From Rosistilla carotiformis (GTDB taxonomy: Bacteria; Planctomycetota; Planctomycetia; Pirellulales; Pirellulaceae), in NCBI RefSeq assembly GCF_007753095.1, contig NZ_CP036348.1, positions 6,983,411-7,047,410 on the forward strand: DNA of 64,000 bases, in the 5' to 3' direction. The notes beneath the pieces are model-generated. The model had not been told where the DNA came from. It made no database searches and saw only the letters and a list, made by a program, of their open reading frames with translations. This document shows, in pieces, positions 27,422 to 36,807 of the stretch. Made by a program: the position numbers and the translations under genes. Every line of letters begins with the position of its first letter. Position 1 is the first letter of the stretch.

Positions 27422-28690
27422 TCAAGCGGGACGGCCGCTGGCGAGACAAAGGTCGTGCTCGCGCAGCCACGCGACCAGGTCGCTGTAGACCGATTTCGCC
27501 GACAGTTCAGTCCGATCGAACTGCAACATCCGTTGCGACATCTCGCGCCGCATCGCCGCACTATCGACCAATCGCTGGCAGGCAGCGGAAAATTCCGCGG
27601 CGGTATCGGCAACCAACACTGCCTCTTTTGCTGCTTCGGAGAGCCCTTGAGTGCTGTGGGGATGGACCACCAGCGGCTTGCCAAACCGAAACGCTTCGAT
27701 CGTCTTGATTTTGATGCCGCTTCCAAACCGGATCGGATTGATCACCACATCGACTTGGTCGTAAAAAGCGTCAAGCGGTTGCACCACTCCCAGACAGCGA
27801 ACCTGCGGTGCCCCTGAATCCGTTGGGCCATCCATCTCGCTGCTCAGCGATCCGGCCACGAGCAATTCAACATTCTGCGCCGACAGGCCGTTATTCCAGA
27901 CCTCGTCGATAAACCATCGCAGGCCATCGCGATTGGCGGCATTGCCAGATCCAATCATCCCGATCCGGACGGGGGCGTCCGGCAACCGCCGCGGCGGATC
28001 GATGACATCTGGCCTCGCGTGCCGATCGTGATCGTGACCGACTTGAACGACGTCGACCTCGGGCACCATCGCGCGAAGCGTCTTCGCTTCGTCGGCTTGG
28101 GCGGCGAGAATCAAATCGAACAGGCCAAGCGTCTGAGCCTCTTCGTCGCGAGTGATCTCGATCCAATGGTCGGCTCCGTACCGCGAGAAGCTCTGTTGCC
28201 TCTGGTGCAGCACGTCCTGCGTATCGACAACCGCCAGAAAAGGTCGCTGGCCGGACGGGAACGCTTCCAGCAGGTTGCCCCAGATAACGTAATTGCAGAG
28301 GACCAAATCGGGATGCAGGCGGGCGACCAGTTTTTGAAACTGCGCCGGCGCAGCTGGCCAGCGATAGGTTTGCAGCGTGGCCGGCGGCGACTTTGAAACA
28401 CCGGCAGCTTGAGAAGCGGGACGCTTCGCTTTGCGACGTCGTCGACCGAACATGTTCGCGATCCTCTGAACTCGCTTTGCAAACCAAGAGCCATTCGGAT
28501 CAAACGCAACGATCTGTAATCCGAGTTCGCGCGTCGCCAGGATGTCGCTATCGGTCAGCGGCACCATGTAGAAGCAGGTCGCGCGAAAACCTTGCGACTT
28601 CAGAAACTGCAGCAGTGCCCAAGATCGCTGCTGCGATCCATTCTCTCGCCGCCAGAACGGTTGATCGGTAACGAGTAACAGAGTATTCAT
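27422..28690 (-). CDS. GT4-like glycosyltransferase
   Basis: A 422-residue GT-B enzyme. N-terminal acceptor domain begins MNTLLLVTDQPFWRRENG and includes HPDLVLCNYVIWG. The C-terminal donor domain has the GT4 pattern: VRIGMIGSGNAANRDGL, ELLVAGSL, the INPIRFGSGIKIKTIEA stretch containing the E-x7-E-like region, and GKPLVVHPHSTQGL. GT4 enzymes transfer sugars from nucleotide or lipid donors with retention. It is the first gene of the minus-strand run of five glycosyltransferase genes that reaches down to 22685, and is divergent from the sulfotransferase gene across only 48 nt, so the two probably share a promoter region. Sugar specificity is unknown. Confidence 0.87.
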   Translation of the reverse strand: MNTLLLVTDQPFWRRENGSQQRSWALLQFLKSQGFRATCFYMVPLTDSDILATRELGLQIVAFDPNGSWFAKRVQRIANMFGRRRRKAKRPASQAAGVSKSPPATLQTYRWPAAPAQFQKLVARLHPDLVLCNYVIWGNLLEAFPSGQRPFLAVVDTQDVLHQRQQSFSRYGADHWIEITRDEEAQTLGLFDLILAAQADEAKTLRAMVPEVDVVQVGHDHDRHARPDVIDPPRRLPDAPVRIGMIGSGNAANRDGLRWFIDEVWNNGLSAQNVELLVAGSLSSEMDGPTDSGAPQVRCLGVVQPLDAFYDQVDVVINPIRFGSGIKIKTIEAFRFGKPLVVHPHSTQGLSEAAKEAVLVADTAAEFSAACQRLVDSAAMRREMSQRMLQFDRTELSAKSVYSDLVAWLREHDLCLASGRPA

Positions 28691-28738
28691 TGAGCGATCA
28701 TCATAGCCATTGCTTCCAACCGAATTGTCAGAACATCG

Positions 28739-29593
28739 ATGCTGCGTTTTTTAAAGCCGAAGCCGCCGGAGCTGTTTTTCATCCGTGGGTACGCCAAATC
28801 AGGGACCAATTGGTTGTGCAATCTGATGAACCTGCATCCGCAGGTGCGGTGTTGTGGCGAGTTTCATTTCCCGACGCTATTTCGTGGACTGTTGGGGGAG
28901 CAGGAAGATCTCACGGCACTCCTGAAGAAGAATGAAAATCGTCCAATCTTGGAAGATCGCTTGCATCAGATGATCCGAGATCTCGTCGTCGACGTTTGCG
29001 GGCCTGCACGACTGTGCGGCGATCGCACGCCATGTCCGCTGCGGTCGCTGATCATCCCCGATTCGAAGACCCTCTACATCACCCGCGACGGTCGCGATGC
29101 GATGGTCAGTTGGACTTACCACAGCATGAATTTGGATATCGAAGAGTGGCCGGAAATGAAAGCCAAGGTAAAGCAAGTTCAAGCGGATCCCAACTACTTC
29201 GAGACCCACAAAAACGAACTGCTCTCGTGCGAGCAGAGTGTACGGGCATTTGCCGCGCAATGGAACGCGGTCGTCTGCGATGACTTCGACGTGATGCGCG
29301 CCGCCGACCGCGGCGAGATCCCACTGGACTATCACTGGGTGCGGTACGAGGATCTGCATCGCGACACGCTGGCTCGCCGCGATGAAATCTATCGATTCTT
29401 GAACCTCAAACCCAAACAGGCGCAACCGTTGACCGCGAAGACCGAAGCGGGATTTGGAAATGGGAAGACCAATCGGCCCCACCACTTCTATCGCCGTGGA
29501 TGCGCCGGCACCTGGCAGGAGTATTTCACCGACGAACAACGCAATTGGTTTGAATCCGAAGCAAGCGAAGCGTTGCAGTTGGTCGCCGCATGA
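28739..29593 (+). CDS. PAPS-dependent sulfotransferase
   Basis: A 284-residue soluble sulfotransferase. The 5'-phosphosulfate-binding loop RGYAKSGTNW (residues 16-25) is complete. The 3'-phosphate site TRDGRDAMVSWTYH follows at about residue 116, and the C-terminal conserved element RRGCAGTWQEYFTDEQ matches the RxGxxGxW motif of the family. It should transfer sulfate from PAPS to a hydroxyl or amine of a small acceptor. It is the only plus-strand gene inside the glycosyltransferase block: divergent from the GT4 gene at 28690 and convergent, 7 nt apart, with the GT2 gene. The context points to sulfation of the glycan or lipid made by this cluster. No PAPS synthesis genes lie in the window. Confidence 0.92.
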   Translation: MLRFLKPKPPELFFIRGYAKSGTNWLCNLMNLHPQVRCCGEFHFPTLFRGLLGEQEDLTALLKKNENRPILEDRLHQMIRDLVVDVCGPARLCGDRTPCPLRSLIIPDSKTLYITRDGRDAMVSWTYHSMNLDIEEWPEMKAKVKQVQADPNYFETHKNELLSCEQSVRAFAAQWNAVVCDDFDVMRAADRGEIPLDYHWVRYEDLHRDTLARRDEIYRFLNLKPKQAQPLTAKTEAGFGNGKTNRPHHFYRRGCAGTWQEYFTDEQRNWFESEASEALQLVAA

Positions 29594-29600
29594 GTTTTTT

Positions 29601-30494
29601 TTAGCTCCGTGGTGCCCGGAATTCTCCCCACGAAATGCTCGCACGAATCATATGCGAGACCCATTCGTCGGGCTCTACAAAACGACGTTTGATCCGATAC
29701 AGCAGCATCGAATACATCGCGTCGAAGCCATTGGCCATCCGTCCTGTGACGGTCCGCCCCGCGGCGACATTCTCCATTCCCTGGCCAACGAAATAGTCGC
29801 GGATAAATTTTTCGCTGGCCCGTCGCGCGGGCACGATATGTCGAAGCGGCGCGTCCGGGACCCAGCGTCCGCGTCCTCCGCAGCGGACGATTTCCCGCAG
29901 CACTGCGATCTCTTCGCCTCCCATCATTCCCGAACCGACGCGTCCCCACCGCGGGTCGTAGCGATGGGCCTGTTGCACATCGGTGCGAACGGCGAAGTTC
30001 GCGCCGTATGGCAAACGCTCCGCCGTCAGTTCGACCTCTGCATCCCCCAGCATCCGCGGCGAAAAGGCCGGATTGCACTTCTCCCACGTTTCGGAAATCC
30101 AGTCGGGACATCCGGGCGGTTCAAACCATGGTTCGATACAACCGCCAAAAAAAGCGATGTCCGGGGCCGCCTCAAATGCGCTGCGATAGGCGTTCAGCCA
30201 CTGCTTGGAAACCAAAACATCGTCGTCGGTCCAGAGAATGTAGTCGCCCGTCGCTGTATCGATCGCGCGATTGCGAGAGAGCGACAGCCCCTGCTGAGGT
30301 TCGTGAACGTATCGAATCGGCAGCTGTAGGGCGAAGCTCCCAATCACATCGGCGGTATCATCCGAAGAGTTATTATCGACGACGATCAATTCCCATTCGA
30401 TGGGATCGCCCATCTCCATTTCGGCGATCGATTGAAGCGTGCGTCGGAGCAAACCGGAGCGATTCCAGGTGCAGATCGCGACGCTGATCTTCAT
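29601..30494 (-). CDS. GT2 family glycosyltransferase
   Basis: A 297-residue GT-A enzyme. The start is ATG at 30494, inside an ATGA overlap with the stop of the upstream GT4 gene, where the product begins MKISVAICTWNRSGLL, the canonical GT2 opening. Nucleotide-binding VVDNNSSDDT and the metal-binding DxD in LWTDDDVLV are present. The segment GMMGGEEIAVLREI supplies the likely catalytic-base position near a G-G-E-E. No strong transmembrane helices are visible, so it is probably cytoplasmic or peripheral. It forms a two-gene unit with the GT4 gene upstream. Sugar and acceptor are unknown. Confidence 0.88.
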   Translation of the reverse strand: MKISVAICTWNRSGLLRRTLQSIAEMEMGDPIEWELIVVDNNSSDDTADVIGSFALQLPIRYVHEPQQGLSLSRNRAIDTATGDYILWTDDDVLVSKQWLNAYRSAFEAAPDIAFFGGCIEPWFEPPGCPDWISETWEKCNPAFSPRMLGDAEVELTAERLPYGANFAVRTDVQQAHRYDPRWGRVGSGMMGGEEIAVLREIVRCGGRGRWVPDAPLRHIVPARRASEKFIRDYFVGQGMENVAAGRTVTGRMANGFDAMYSMLLYRIKRRFVEPDEWVSHMIRASISWGEFRAPRS

Positions 30495-31642
30495 GAACTT
30501 CCGACTCCCTGTTCGGCAGCCAATGCCATCAAATCGCTGTAGAGAACCGCAACGGGGTCCTCGTGATACCGCTGCCGAATGTGTTGTCCCGCCAATTGGC
30601 CGATCTCTTGCCAGCGATCTCTTTTTTGCCAAGCCGCTTCGAGTGCGTGGTCGATCAGTTCGGCTGTCGCAGCCGGTGCGATGAACCCCGTCTCACCATC
30701 GCGGATCAATTCTCGATTGCGGCCGACAGCTGTCGTGACGCAAACGCGATTGCACAACAAGGCTTCGACGACTGCCAACGCGGCACCTTCAAAACGGGAG
30801 GGGAGAACCAGACCGTGGTGATTCGCCCACAACTTTTCAATCGTTTCGGAGAAGCCTTCGTAGTGGATCTGATCCTGCAGTCCATGCCGCGCGATGAGGT
30901 CTTCGGTTTGTCGAAGGAAGCCCTGCGATTCGCCGTACAGATGTAGCGACAGATTCCGCTGTCGCCATTTGTCTTGCCGCAGAACGTCGATCAACAGGTC
31001 TTGGCCCTTGGAGGGAAAGTGCAATCGCCCGACACAGGCCAAACGAAAACCGTCGCGATCGGTTGGCCAGGCCGGTTGGGCATCCCAGGAAACATTAAAC
31101 GGATTGTCGATGATCTTTGCCGTTTCGATCCGCATCGCCAACATCGTCTCAACACGCTCAAGATTCTCCTGGGAAACGAAATAGACTCTGGCCGCACCGG
31201 CATACGCGGCTCGGAAGGCGTCCAGGAAATACGAATCGAGATAGTCGGGGCTGGCGCATTGGACATTGATCGCGTAGGGAATTTGCCGACGCATCAGCTC
31301 CGCTGCCGGGGAGACTGTATTTAAATGATAGCCGAGGGTAACCAGGGCCAGATCAGGCTGCTCTTTGGCCAACCACCGCTGGATATGCTGGGCATCGGTC
31401 TTGGGCCACCGCGCGGGATTGAGGCTGTTGAACCACGATGGCGGATGCGGCACGGGCCGCGTGCTCACGCTCGCTCCTGCTCGACGAAGCGATTCGAGCG
31501 CTTTGGCCTCGGGATCCCAGCGGCGAAAACTAACGCAAACTTGGTGTGCGTCGGCCCGCATTCGGTGCGCGACTCGCGACCAAAGAACTTCGCTGCCGCC
31601 CCACGGCATGCCTGTCATCGTGGAATAAAACGCGAACTTCAA
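30491..31642 (-). CDS. GT4 family glycosyltransferase
   Basis: A 383-residue GT-B glycosyltransferase. The start codon is TTG at 31642, accepted because the product then begins MKFAFYSTMTGMPWGGSE, the conserved donor-side opening (G-G-S-E) of GT4 enzymes. The C-terminal domain has FRLACVGRLHFPSKGQDLLI, LPSRFEGAALAVVEALLCN (the E-x7-E signature) and GETGFIAP. It is the promoter-proximal gene of a two-gene unit with the GT2 gene, which it overlaps by 4 nt, and is divergent from the ABC exporter operon across 177 nt. Confidence 0.9.
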   Translation of the reverse strand: MKFAFYSTMTGMPWGGSEVLWSRVAHRMRADAHQVCVSFRRWDPEAKALESLRRAGASVSTRPVPHPPSWFNSLNPARWPKTDAQHIQRWLAKEQPDLALVTLGYHLNTVSPAAELMRRQIPYAINVQCASPDYLDSYFLDAFRAAYAGAARVYFVSQENLERVETMLAMRIETAKIIDNPFNVSWDAQPAWPTDRDGFRLACVGRLHFPSKGQDLLIDVLRQDKWRQRNLSLHLYGESQGFLRQTEDLIARHGLQDQIHYEGFSETIEKLWANHHGLVLPSRFEGAALAVVEALLCNRVCVTTAVGRNRELIRDGETGFIAPAATAELIDHALEAAWQKRDRWQEIGQLAGQHIRQRYHEDPVAVLYSDLMALAAEQGVGSS

Positions 31643-31819
31643 TGGGGGAGCACCTGATCGATGACAGCGACGAAGGCAAGTGAAGCGATCGATTTCGCTT
31701 CGGCGTGAATCTGCAGCATGCTATCACAGCAAATGCTGTTGGTGAATCCGATGGGGTTTTGTTATCAGGCAACTTTCATTCGTTGAAATCGTTCAGTACC
31801 TGTCGGGACAAAATATCCG

Positions 31820-33442
31820 GTGAGCCTCCTTCTACTCATGTTGCGTTCCTCGTGGAGAGCGAGCTTGGCATCGATTGTCTTTGGTGGAGCCAGTGGATTG
31901 GCGATGCTTGGATTGATCACGTTGATCCATCAATCGTTCACGCAGCAAGCAGCCGCATCCAATCGCTTGGCAACACTGTTTGGCTTCGCTTGTCTTGCAG
32001 TGTTGGTTCTGCAGGTGGTCTCCAAGTGCATTTTGACCCGCCTTTCCCAGTCGACCGCGGCCCGTTTGCAGTTTGAATTATGCAATCGCATCGCTGCCGC
32101 CCCGTTGCCCGAATTGGAAGCCTGTGGCCCCCATCGCCTGCTGGGCACGTTGGGTGGAGACGTCGGTGCGATCACCAACGCGCTCTCGCAATTCCCAACC
32201 GTATGCGCCAATGCGATGGTGCTGATCAGCGGTCTGGTCTACTTGGCCAGTCTGTCGCTACCGCTGGCGATCGGCTCGGTGATCATGGCGTCGCTAGGCA
32301 TTGCCAGCTATCTGGGCGGATTGCACTGGGCCAACTACCACCTGCGGCAAGCGCGCGAGGATCGCGACGAAGTCAGGAAGCAGTTGCAGGCGATGGTGTT
32401 TGGGATCAAAGAGCTGAAAGGGAACAATCGTCGCTGCGTTGAATTCATGTACGACGTGCTGCTGCCGGCCGACACCGCGATGCGGGAACGTTTGATAAAA
32501 GGGACCGATATTCTCGGTGCCGCACACACCTGGGGACGTCTATCGCGTTTCATCGGTATCGGGCTGTTGATCTTTGTCTGGCCGCGGTTCTGGCCGGTCA
32601 CATCCGAAACCTTGATGGGATACACGCTGACGATCCTGTATCTGACCAGTCCTCTGGACAGCATCCTTGGCTGGTTGCCGGCGCTGAACAACGCCAACAT
32701 CTCGCTCAATAAAATCAACGCGCTCGGGTTGATGATCGATCCGTCCAAAGCGATCGCTTGCGGAACGCAGATTCCCGAGTTTCGCTCGATCTCGCTCCGC
32801 AACGTCTCTTACGCCTACCGGTCTCCGCATTCCGACCAAGAGAGCTTCCATCTGGGCCCCATCGATCTCTTGGTGATGCCCGGCGAGGTGCTGTTTATTG
32901 CCGGTGGCAACGGTAGCGGGAAGACGACGCTAGCGAAATTGCTGACCGGTTTGTACACGCCCGATCAGGGCGAATTGCTGCTGAACAAACAAGTCGTCGA
33001 CCAGGCGGCATTGGGTGATTACCGGCAGATGTTTACGACAGTCTTCGTCGAGGGGCACCTGTTCGACCGACTGCTGGGAATCGACGCCAATCCGATGCAG
33101 TTGAAGCGTTGGGCCAGCATTTTGGGCATCGAAGACAAAGTTGATTTCGAGACCGGACACTTCCGGCTTGGCAAGCTCTCGCGTGGGCAGCACAAACGAC
33201 TCGCCCTGCTGGTCGCCTGTTTGGACCAACGCCCCGTGTTTGTCTTTGACGAATGGGCGGCTGAACAAGACCCCGGGTTTAAAGAAGTTTTCTATCGACA
33301 CATCGTGCCTGAATTGACTCGCAACGGTCGATCGGTCGTCGCGATCACCCATGATGACCGCTACTTCTTCGCCGCCGATCGCGTCGTTGAGTTGGTGGAT
33401 GGGAAGATGGTTTCCAGTCGACGGCAAAGGATCGCAGCATGA
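31820..33442 (+). CDS. PvdE/SyrD-type cyclic-peptide ABC exporter (TMD-NBD fusion)
   Basis: A 540-residue half-transporter with an N-terminal transmembrane domain (about 1-300, five to six helices) and a C-terminal ATPase: Walker A GGNGSGKTT, signature LSRGQHKR, Walker B VFVFDEWAAEQD and switch His in AITHDD. The shortened signature and the D-E-W-A-A-E-Q-D form are characteristic of the cyclic peptide transporter family (TIGR01194: PvdE, SyrD), which moves NRPS products such as ferribactin and syringomycin across the inner membrane. Start is GTG 31820; ATG at 31838 is an alternative. Its stop overlaps the next gene (ATGA), so the three exporter genes form one operon. The substrate is presumably the product of the NRPS/PKS locus. 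Confidence 0.9.
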   Translation: MSLLLLMLRSSWRASLASIVFGGASGLAMLGLITLIHQSFTQQAAASNRLATLFGFACLAVLVLQVVSKCILTRLSQSTAARLQFELCNRIAAAPLPELEACGPHRLLGTLGGDVGAITNALSQFPTVCANAMVLISGLVYLASLSLPLAIGSVIMASLGIASYLGGLHWANYHLRQAREDRDEVRKQLQAMVFGIKELKGNNRRCVEFMYDVLLPADTAMRERLIKGTDILGAAHTWGRLSRFIGIGLLIFVWPRFWPVTSETLMGYTLTILYLTSPLDSILGWLPALNNANISLNKINALGLMIDPSKAIACGTQIPEFRSISLRNVSYAYRSPHSDQESFHLGPIDLLVMPGEVLFIAGGNGSGKTTLAKLLTGLYTPDQGELLLNKQVVDQAALGDYRQMFTTVFVEGHLFDRLLGIDANPMQLKRWASILGIEDKVDFETGHFRLGKLSRGQHKRLALLVACLDQRPVFVFDEWAAEQDPGFKEVFYRHIVPELTRNGRSVVAITHDDRYFFAADRVVELVDGKMVSSRRQRIAA

Positions 33443-34704
33443 CGAACAAGAAACCTAAACGCTCGTGGGTGAGACGTCTGGTTCTCGGTGGGGGCATGCT
33501 TTTCGGCGTGCTTGCTGTCGCAGGATTCTTCTATGTTCGAAGCGTTAGCAATGCGCTGCCCGAACTAAGAACCGTCGATATCCAGCGACGCGACCTCGTG
33601 ATCACGATTGGTACCACCGGCACGATCGAGCCGGATGAAGTGGTGCAAGTAGGGCCCGAGGTGGCCGGCAAGATCGTACGCTTTGGCGTCGATCCCGACG
33701 ACAAACAGAAATCGATTGGCGTCGGGGCTCGTGTCTCGAAAGGGACGGTCCTGTTTGAGATCGATCCGCAACAATTCGAGATGGGGCTGCAAAAGGCACA
33801 AGCTGCGTATGGTTTGGCGCAAGCTGACATCGGGCGTCTGGAGGCACAACTTGCCCAGGCCAGCCGAAACCTGCAGCGGGCGACGCAATTGCGGGCGACC
33901 AACACGCAGAGCGCTTTCGATGAGATCCAGACTGCGCACGAAATGGCAGCCGCCCAGTTGGCGGTTGGACAGGCGAGGTTAAAGCAGGCGGAGACCGAAG
34001 TCCGCCATGCCGAGATCCATGTGGAGCAGACGACGGTCCGGTCGCCGATCGATGGGATCGTGATCGACCGTCGGGCGAACCTGGGCCAGCACGTTCATGC
34101 AGGGCATCCCGGTCTGTTTTTGCTGTCGAAAGATTTAGACCACATGCGGATCCGGGCTTCGGTCAGCGAAAGCGACATCGGCAAAGTGAAGCTTGGGCAA
34201 CCGGCGACCTTCACCGTCGATGCCCATCGCAACGACACGATGACGGGCCGCGTCGAGGAGATTCTGTTCAACGCCCGCCGACAGGGAAACTTTGTTACCT
34301 ACGATGTGGTCATCGGCATCGACCCGACCGACATCGAACTGTTCCCACACATGACCGCCGATGTGGAGTTTGAAGTCTTGCGGCGAGACCACGCTTGGTT
34401 GGTCCCCAATGGAGCGCTCCGTTGGTGGCCCGACTCCAAACAACTCGAAAGCGGAGATCTGCTGGTCGATCGTCCTCAACCGCAAGACAATGCGCGAGGC
34501 CCCAGCGAAGGCGAACAGGCTTGCGTTTGGGTCGCTGCCGGAGACGGACGGGTCCGCCCACTGAAGGTCCGCGTCGGAGTGGACGATGGGGTGCAGACCG
34601 AGGTCCAAGGGGATGGCTTTGCAGAAGCATTGCCGATCGTGGTTGGAACCGTCGACCGCACGACCCTTGCGCGGATCATTCCGACCGCTAAGACGATTCG
34701 ATAA
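33439..34704 (+). CDS. MacA/PvdR-like periplasmic adaptor (membrane fusion protein)
   Basis: A 421-residue adaptor. It has one N-terminal transmembrane helix (about 12-35) and then a barrel-sandwich (lipoyl-like) half with VQVGPEVAGKIVRFG and a long alpha-helical hairpin rich in Ala, Gln and Leu (about residues 110-190). The second lipoyl half has TVRSPIDGIVIDRR, and a beta-barrel domain carries IRASVSESDIGKVKLGQPATF. This is the HlyD/MacA architecture, which links an inner-membrane ABC transporter to a TolC channel. The gene overlaps the preceding exporter gene by 4 nt and precedes the MacB-like gene by 51 nt. It would carry the mature product from periplasm to outer membrane. Confidence 0.9.
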   Translation: MTNKKPKRSWVRRLVLGGGMLFGVLAVAGFFYVRSVSNALPELRTVDIQRRDLVITIGTTGTIEPDEVVQVGPEVAGKIVRFGVDPDDKQKSIGVGARVSKGTVLFEIDPQQFEMGLQKAQAAYGLAQADIGRLEAQLAQASRNLQRATQLRATNTQSAFDEIQTAHEMAAAQLAVGQARLKQAETEVRHAEIHVEQTTVRSPIDGIVIDRRANLGQHVHAGHPGLFLLSKDLDHMRIRASVSESDIGKVKLGQPATFTVDAHRNDTMTGRVEEILFNARRQGNFVTYDVVIGIDPTDIELFPHMTADVEFEVLRRDHAWLVPNGALRWWPDSKQLESGDLLVDRPQPQDNARGPSEGEQACVWVAAGDGRVRPLKVRVGVDDGVQTEVQGDGFAEALPIVVGTVDRTTLARIIPTAKTIR

Positions 34705-34755
34705 GCCGCGTCTCGCGATTTCATTTGAGCAGCGATCGAAGCAGGGATCAGAAGA

Positions 34756-36807
34756 TTGATTGAACTGGGCAACGTCGAAAAGACCTACCGGGTTGGCAAT
34801 TCCGACCTGCCCGTCCTGAAAGGGATCACGCTGAACATTGCCGCCGGCGAATACGTCGCGCTGATGGGCACCTCCGGTTCCGGCAAGACCACGCTGATGA
34901 ACCTGTTAGGTAGCCTGGACCGGTTAACCAGCGGGCAGTATCGGTTCGCCGATATCGACGTGTCGGAATTGACAGCTGGCGAACTTGCCATCTTTCGCAA
35001 TCGCCACGTTGGATTTGTATTCCAAAATTTCAATCTACTGCCGCGGACCTCGGCATTGGACAACGTGCTGTTGCCCACGCTTTACGCCAGCGACGATCGG
35101 TCCCAAGCAGAGAAGGTTCAATACGCCAAACAGTTGTTGGAAACGGTGGGACTTGCCGGGCGTTTGGACCATACGCCCAACCAACTTTCCGGTGGCGAAC
35201 GGCAGCGCGTCGCCATTGCTCGGGCTTTGATCAACCGTCCGCGATTGTTGCTCGCCGACGAACCGACCGGCAACCTCGACTCGAAGACCGAGCTCGAGAT
35301 CTTGGCATTGTTTCGCAAGCTGAATCTCGAACATCGGATCACACTGGTCGTTGTCACTCACGATTCGCAAGTCGCCAAAAGTTCCGACCGTATCGTTCAT
35401 ATGAAAGACGGTGTGATCGCCGCAGATCAACCGAATGAATCCAGCTATTCGGCCGTCGAGCAACCCGAACCGGCTCCGCCAACGAAGCTCTCCGGCGGCA
35501 GGAATCGACAACATTTGGCGGCGACGCTGAACGCAGTCATGGTCGCGATCTTGGCGCTTCGTCGCAACGCTCTGCGAACGGCGCTGACGATGCTGGGGGT
35601 GATCATCGGTGTGGCATCGGTCGTCAATGTGATGGAACTGAGCAGCGGTTCTTCGCGGGCGATCAAAGAGACGGTTGCCAGCATGGGAGCCGATATGTTG
35701 ACAGTCATGTCGACCCATACCTCTTCATCGGGAAGACGCAATCGCTATGTCCCTTTGACGCCGGCGGATGCCGATCAGCTGGCGGAGCAATGCCCTGCGG
35801 TGAAGTTGACGGCACCGATCGTGCACGGACAGGTGCAGCTGGTGTATGGCAACCGCCGCAGTCGACCGACGTTTGTGGTTGGAAGCACAGCCGACTACCT
35901 TCGCGGACGCCACTGGGCCGATACCGACATGGGCCAATTGTTCACCGACGAAAACGTCTTCGATGCGGCGAAGGTCTGCGTGATCGGGCAGACGGTTGCC
36001 AGCGACCTTTTCCTGGACGACTATCCCGTAGGGAAAGAGATTCGAGCCAACGGGATCTCACTGCGCGTTGTCGGTGTCTTGTCGGCAAAAGGTGGTGACG
36101 TGATCGGCAACGATCAAGACGACATCATCGTCGCGCCCTGGACAACTTTTAAATACCGTCTGAATGCCAGTTCGCATGCCACACCGCGATTCGCTGCATT
36201 CGCAGACCAAATGCCAAAAATGCAATTGGTATCGAACCGCCAATCGTCGCGAAATGAAAACCTGAGTCAGATCTATGTGCAGGCGGTATCGCCGGAACAT
36301 ATCGGCGAAGCACGCCAACAGATACGTGAGTTCCTTGCCCGTCGGCACGATGTCAGCGAAGACGTTTTCCAGATTCAAGACCTGACCGAGGTCTCGAAAG
36401 TTACAAATCAAGTTGTCTCCGGGCTGGCGGCACTCGGCTTCATTATCGCCGGCGTTTCGCTACTGGTGGGAGGCGTTGGGATCATGAACATCATGTTGGT
36501 TTCGGTGACCGAACGGACGCGAGAGATCGGGCTGCGGATGGCTGTTGGCGCCGATCGCTCTGCAATCCTTCGCCAGTTCCTGATCGAAGCGACCGTGTTA
36601 TGTATGATCGGTGGTCTGGTTGGAATCGTGTTTGGACACCTTTGTTCGATGGCGATCGGTTGGTTTATGTCGTGGCCCAACGAATTGTCGCTGACCGCCG
36701 CGATCGTCGCCGTCGGTGTCGCTGCCTTTGTCGGCATCCTGTTTGGATATTATCCGGCGAGAAAAGCTTCGCTGTTGGATCCGATCGACGCCCTGCGATT
36801 TGAATAA
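34756..36807 (+). CDS. MacB/PvdT-like ABC transporter (NBD-permease fusion)
   Basis: A 683-residue MacB-type transporter. N-terminal ATPase: Walker [10 protein letters not shown], signature LSGGERQR, Walker [14 protein letters not shown] linker follows, then the MacB permease: first helix in [18 protein letters not shown] (about 275), a large periplasmic core domain, and three C-terminal helices starting with [19 protein letters not shown] and including the FtsX signature [15 protein letters not shown]. Such proteins drive tripartite efflux of peptides, siderophores and antibiotics from the periplasm. Start codon is TTG 34756, giving [14 protein letters not shown]. Its TAA directly abuts the TAG of the convergent TolC-like gene, so the tripartite set is complete at this locus. 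Confidence 0.92.
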   Translation: MIELGNVEKTYRVGNSDLPVLKGITLNIAAGEYVALMGTSGSGKTTLMNLLGSLDRLTSGQYRFADIDVSELTAGELAIFRNRHVGFVFQNFNLLPRTSALDNVLLPTLYASDDRSQAEKVQYAKQLLETVGLAGRLDHTPNQLSGGERQRVAIARALINRPRLLLADEPTGNLDSKTELEILALFRKLNLEHRITLVVVTHDSQVAKSSDRIVHMKDGVIAADQPNESSYSAVEQPEPAPPTKLSGGRNRQHLAATLNAVMVAILALRRNALRTALTMLGVIIGVASVVNVMELSSGSSRAIKETVASMGADMLTVMSTHTSSSGRRNRYVPLTPADADQLAEQCPAVKLTAPIVHGQVQLVYGNRRSRPTFVVGSTADYLRGRHWADTDMGQLFTDENVFDAAKVCVIGQTVASDLFLDDYPVGKEIRANGISLRVVGVLSAKGGDVIGNDQDDIIVAPWTTFKYRLNASSHATPRFAAFADQMPKMQLVSNRQSSRNENLSQIYVQAVSPEHIGEARQQIREFLARRHDVSEDVFQIQDLTEVSKVTNQVVSGLAALGFIIAGVSLLVGGVGIMNIMLVSVTERTREIGLRMAVGADRSAILRQFLIEATVLCMIGGLVGIVFGHLCSMAIGWFMSWPNELSLTAAIVAVGVAAFVGILFGYYPARKASLLDPIDALRFE

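Noticed and set aside
26020-27726. Longer form of the coiled-coil glycosyltransferase starting at 27726
   Set aside because: The extra N-terminal 136 codons overlap the GT4 gene and read as Arg/Cys-rich shadow. GTG 27318 with AAGGA upstream marks a better start.
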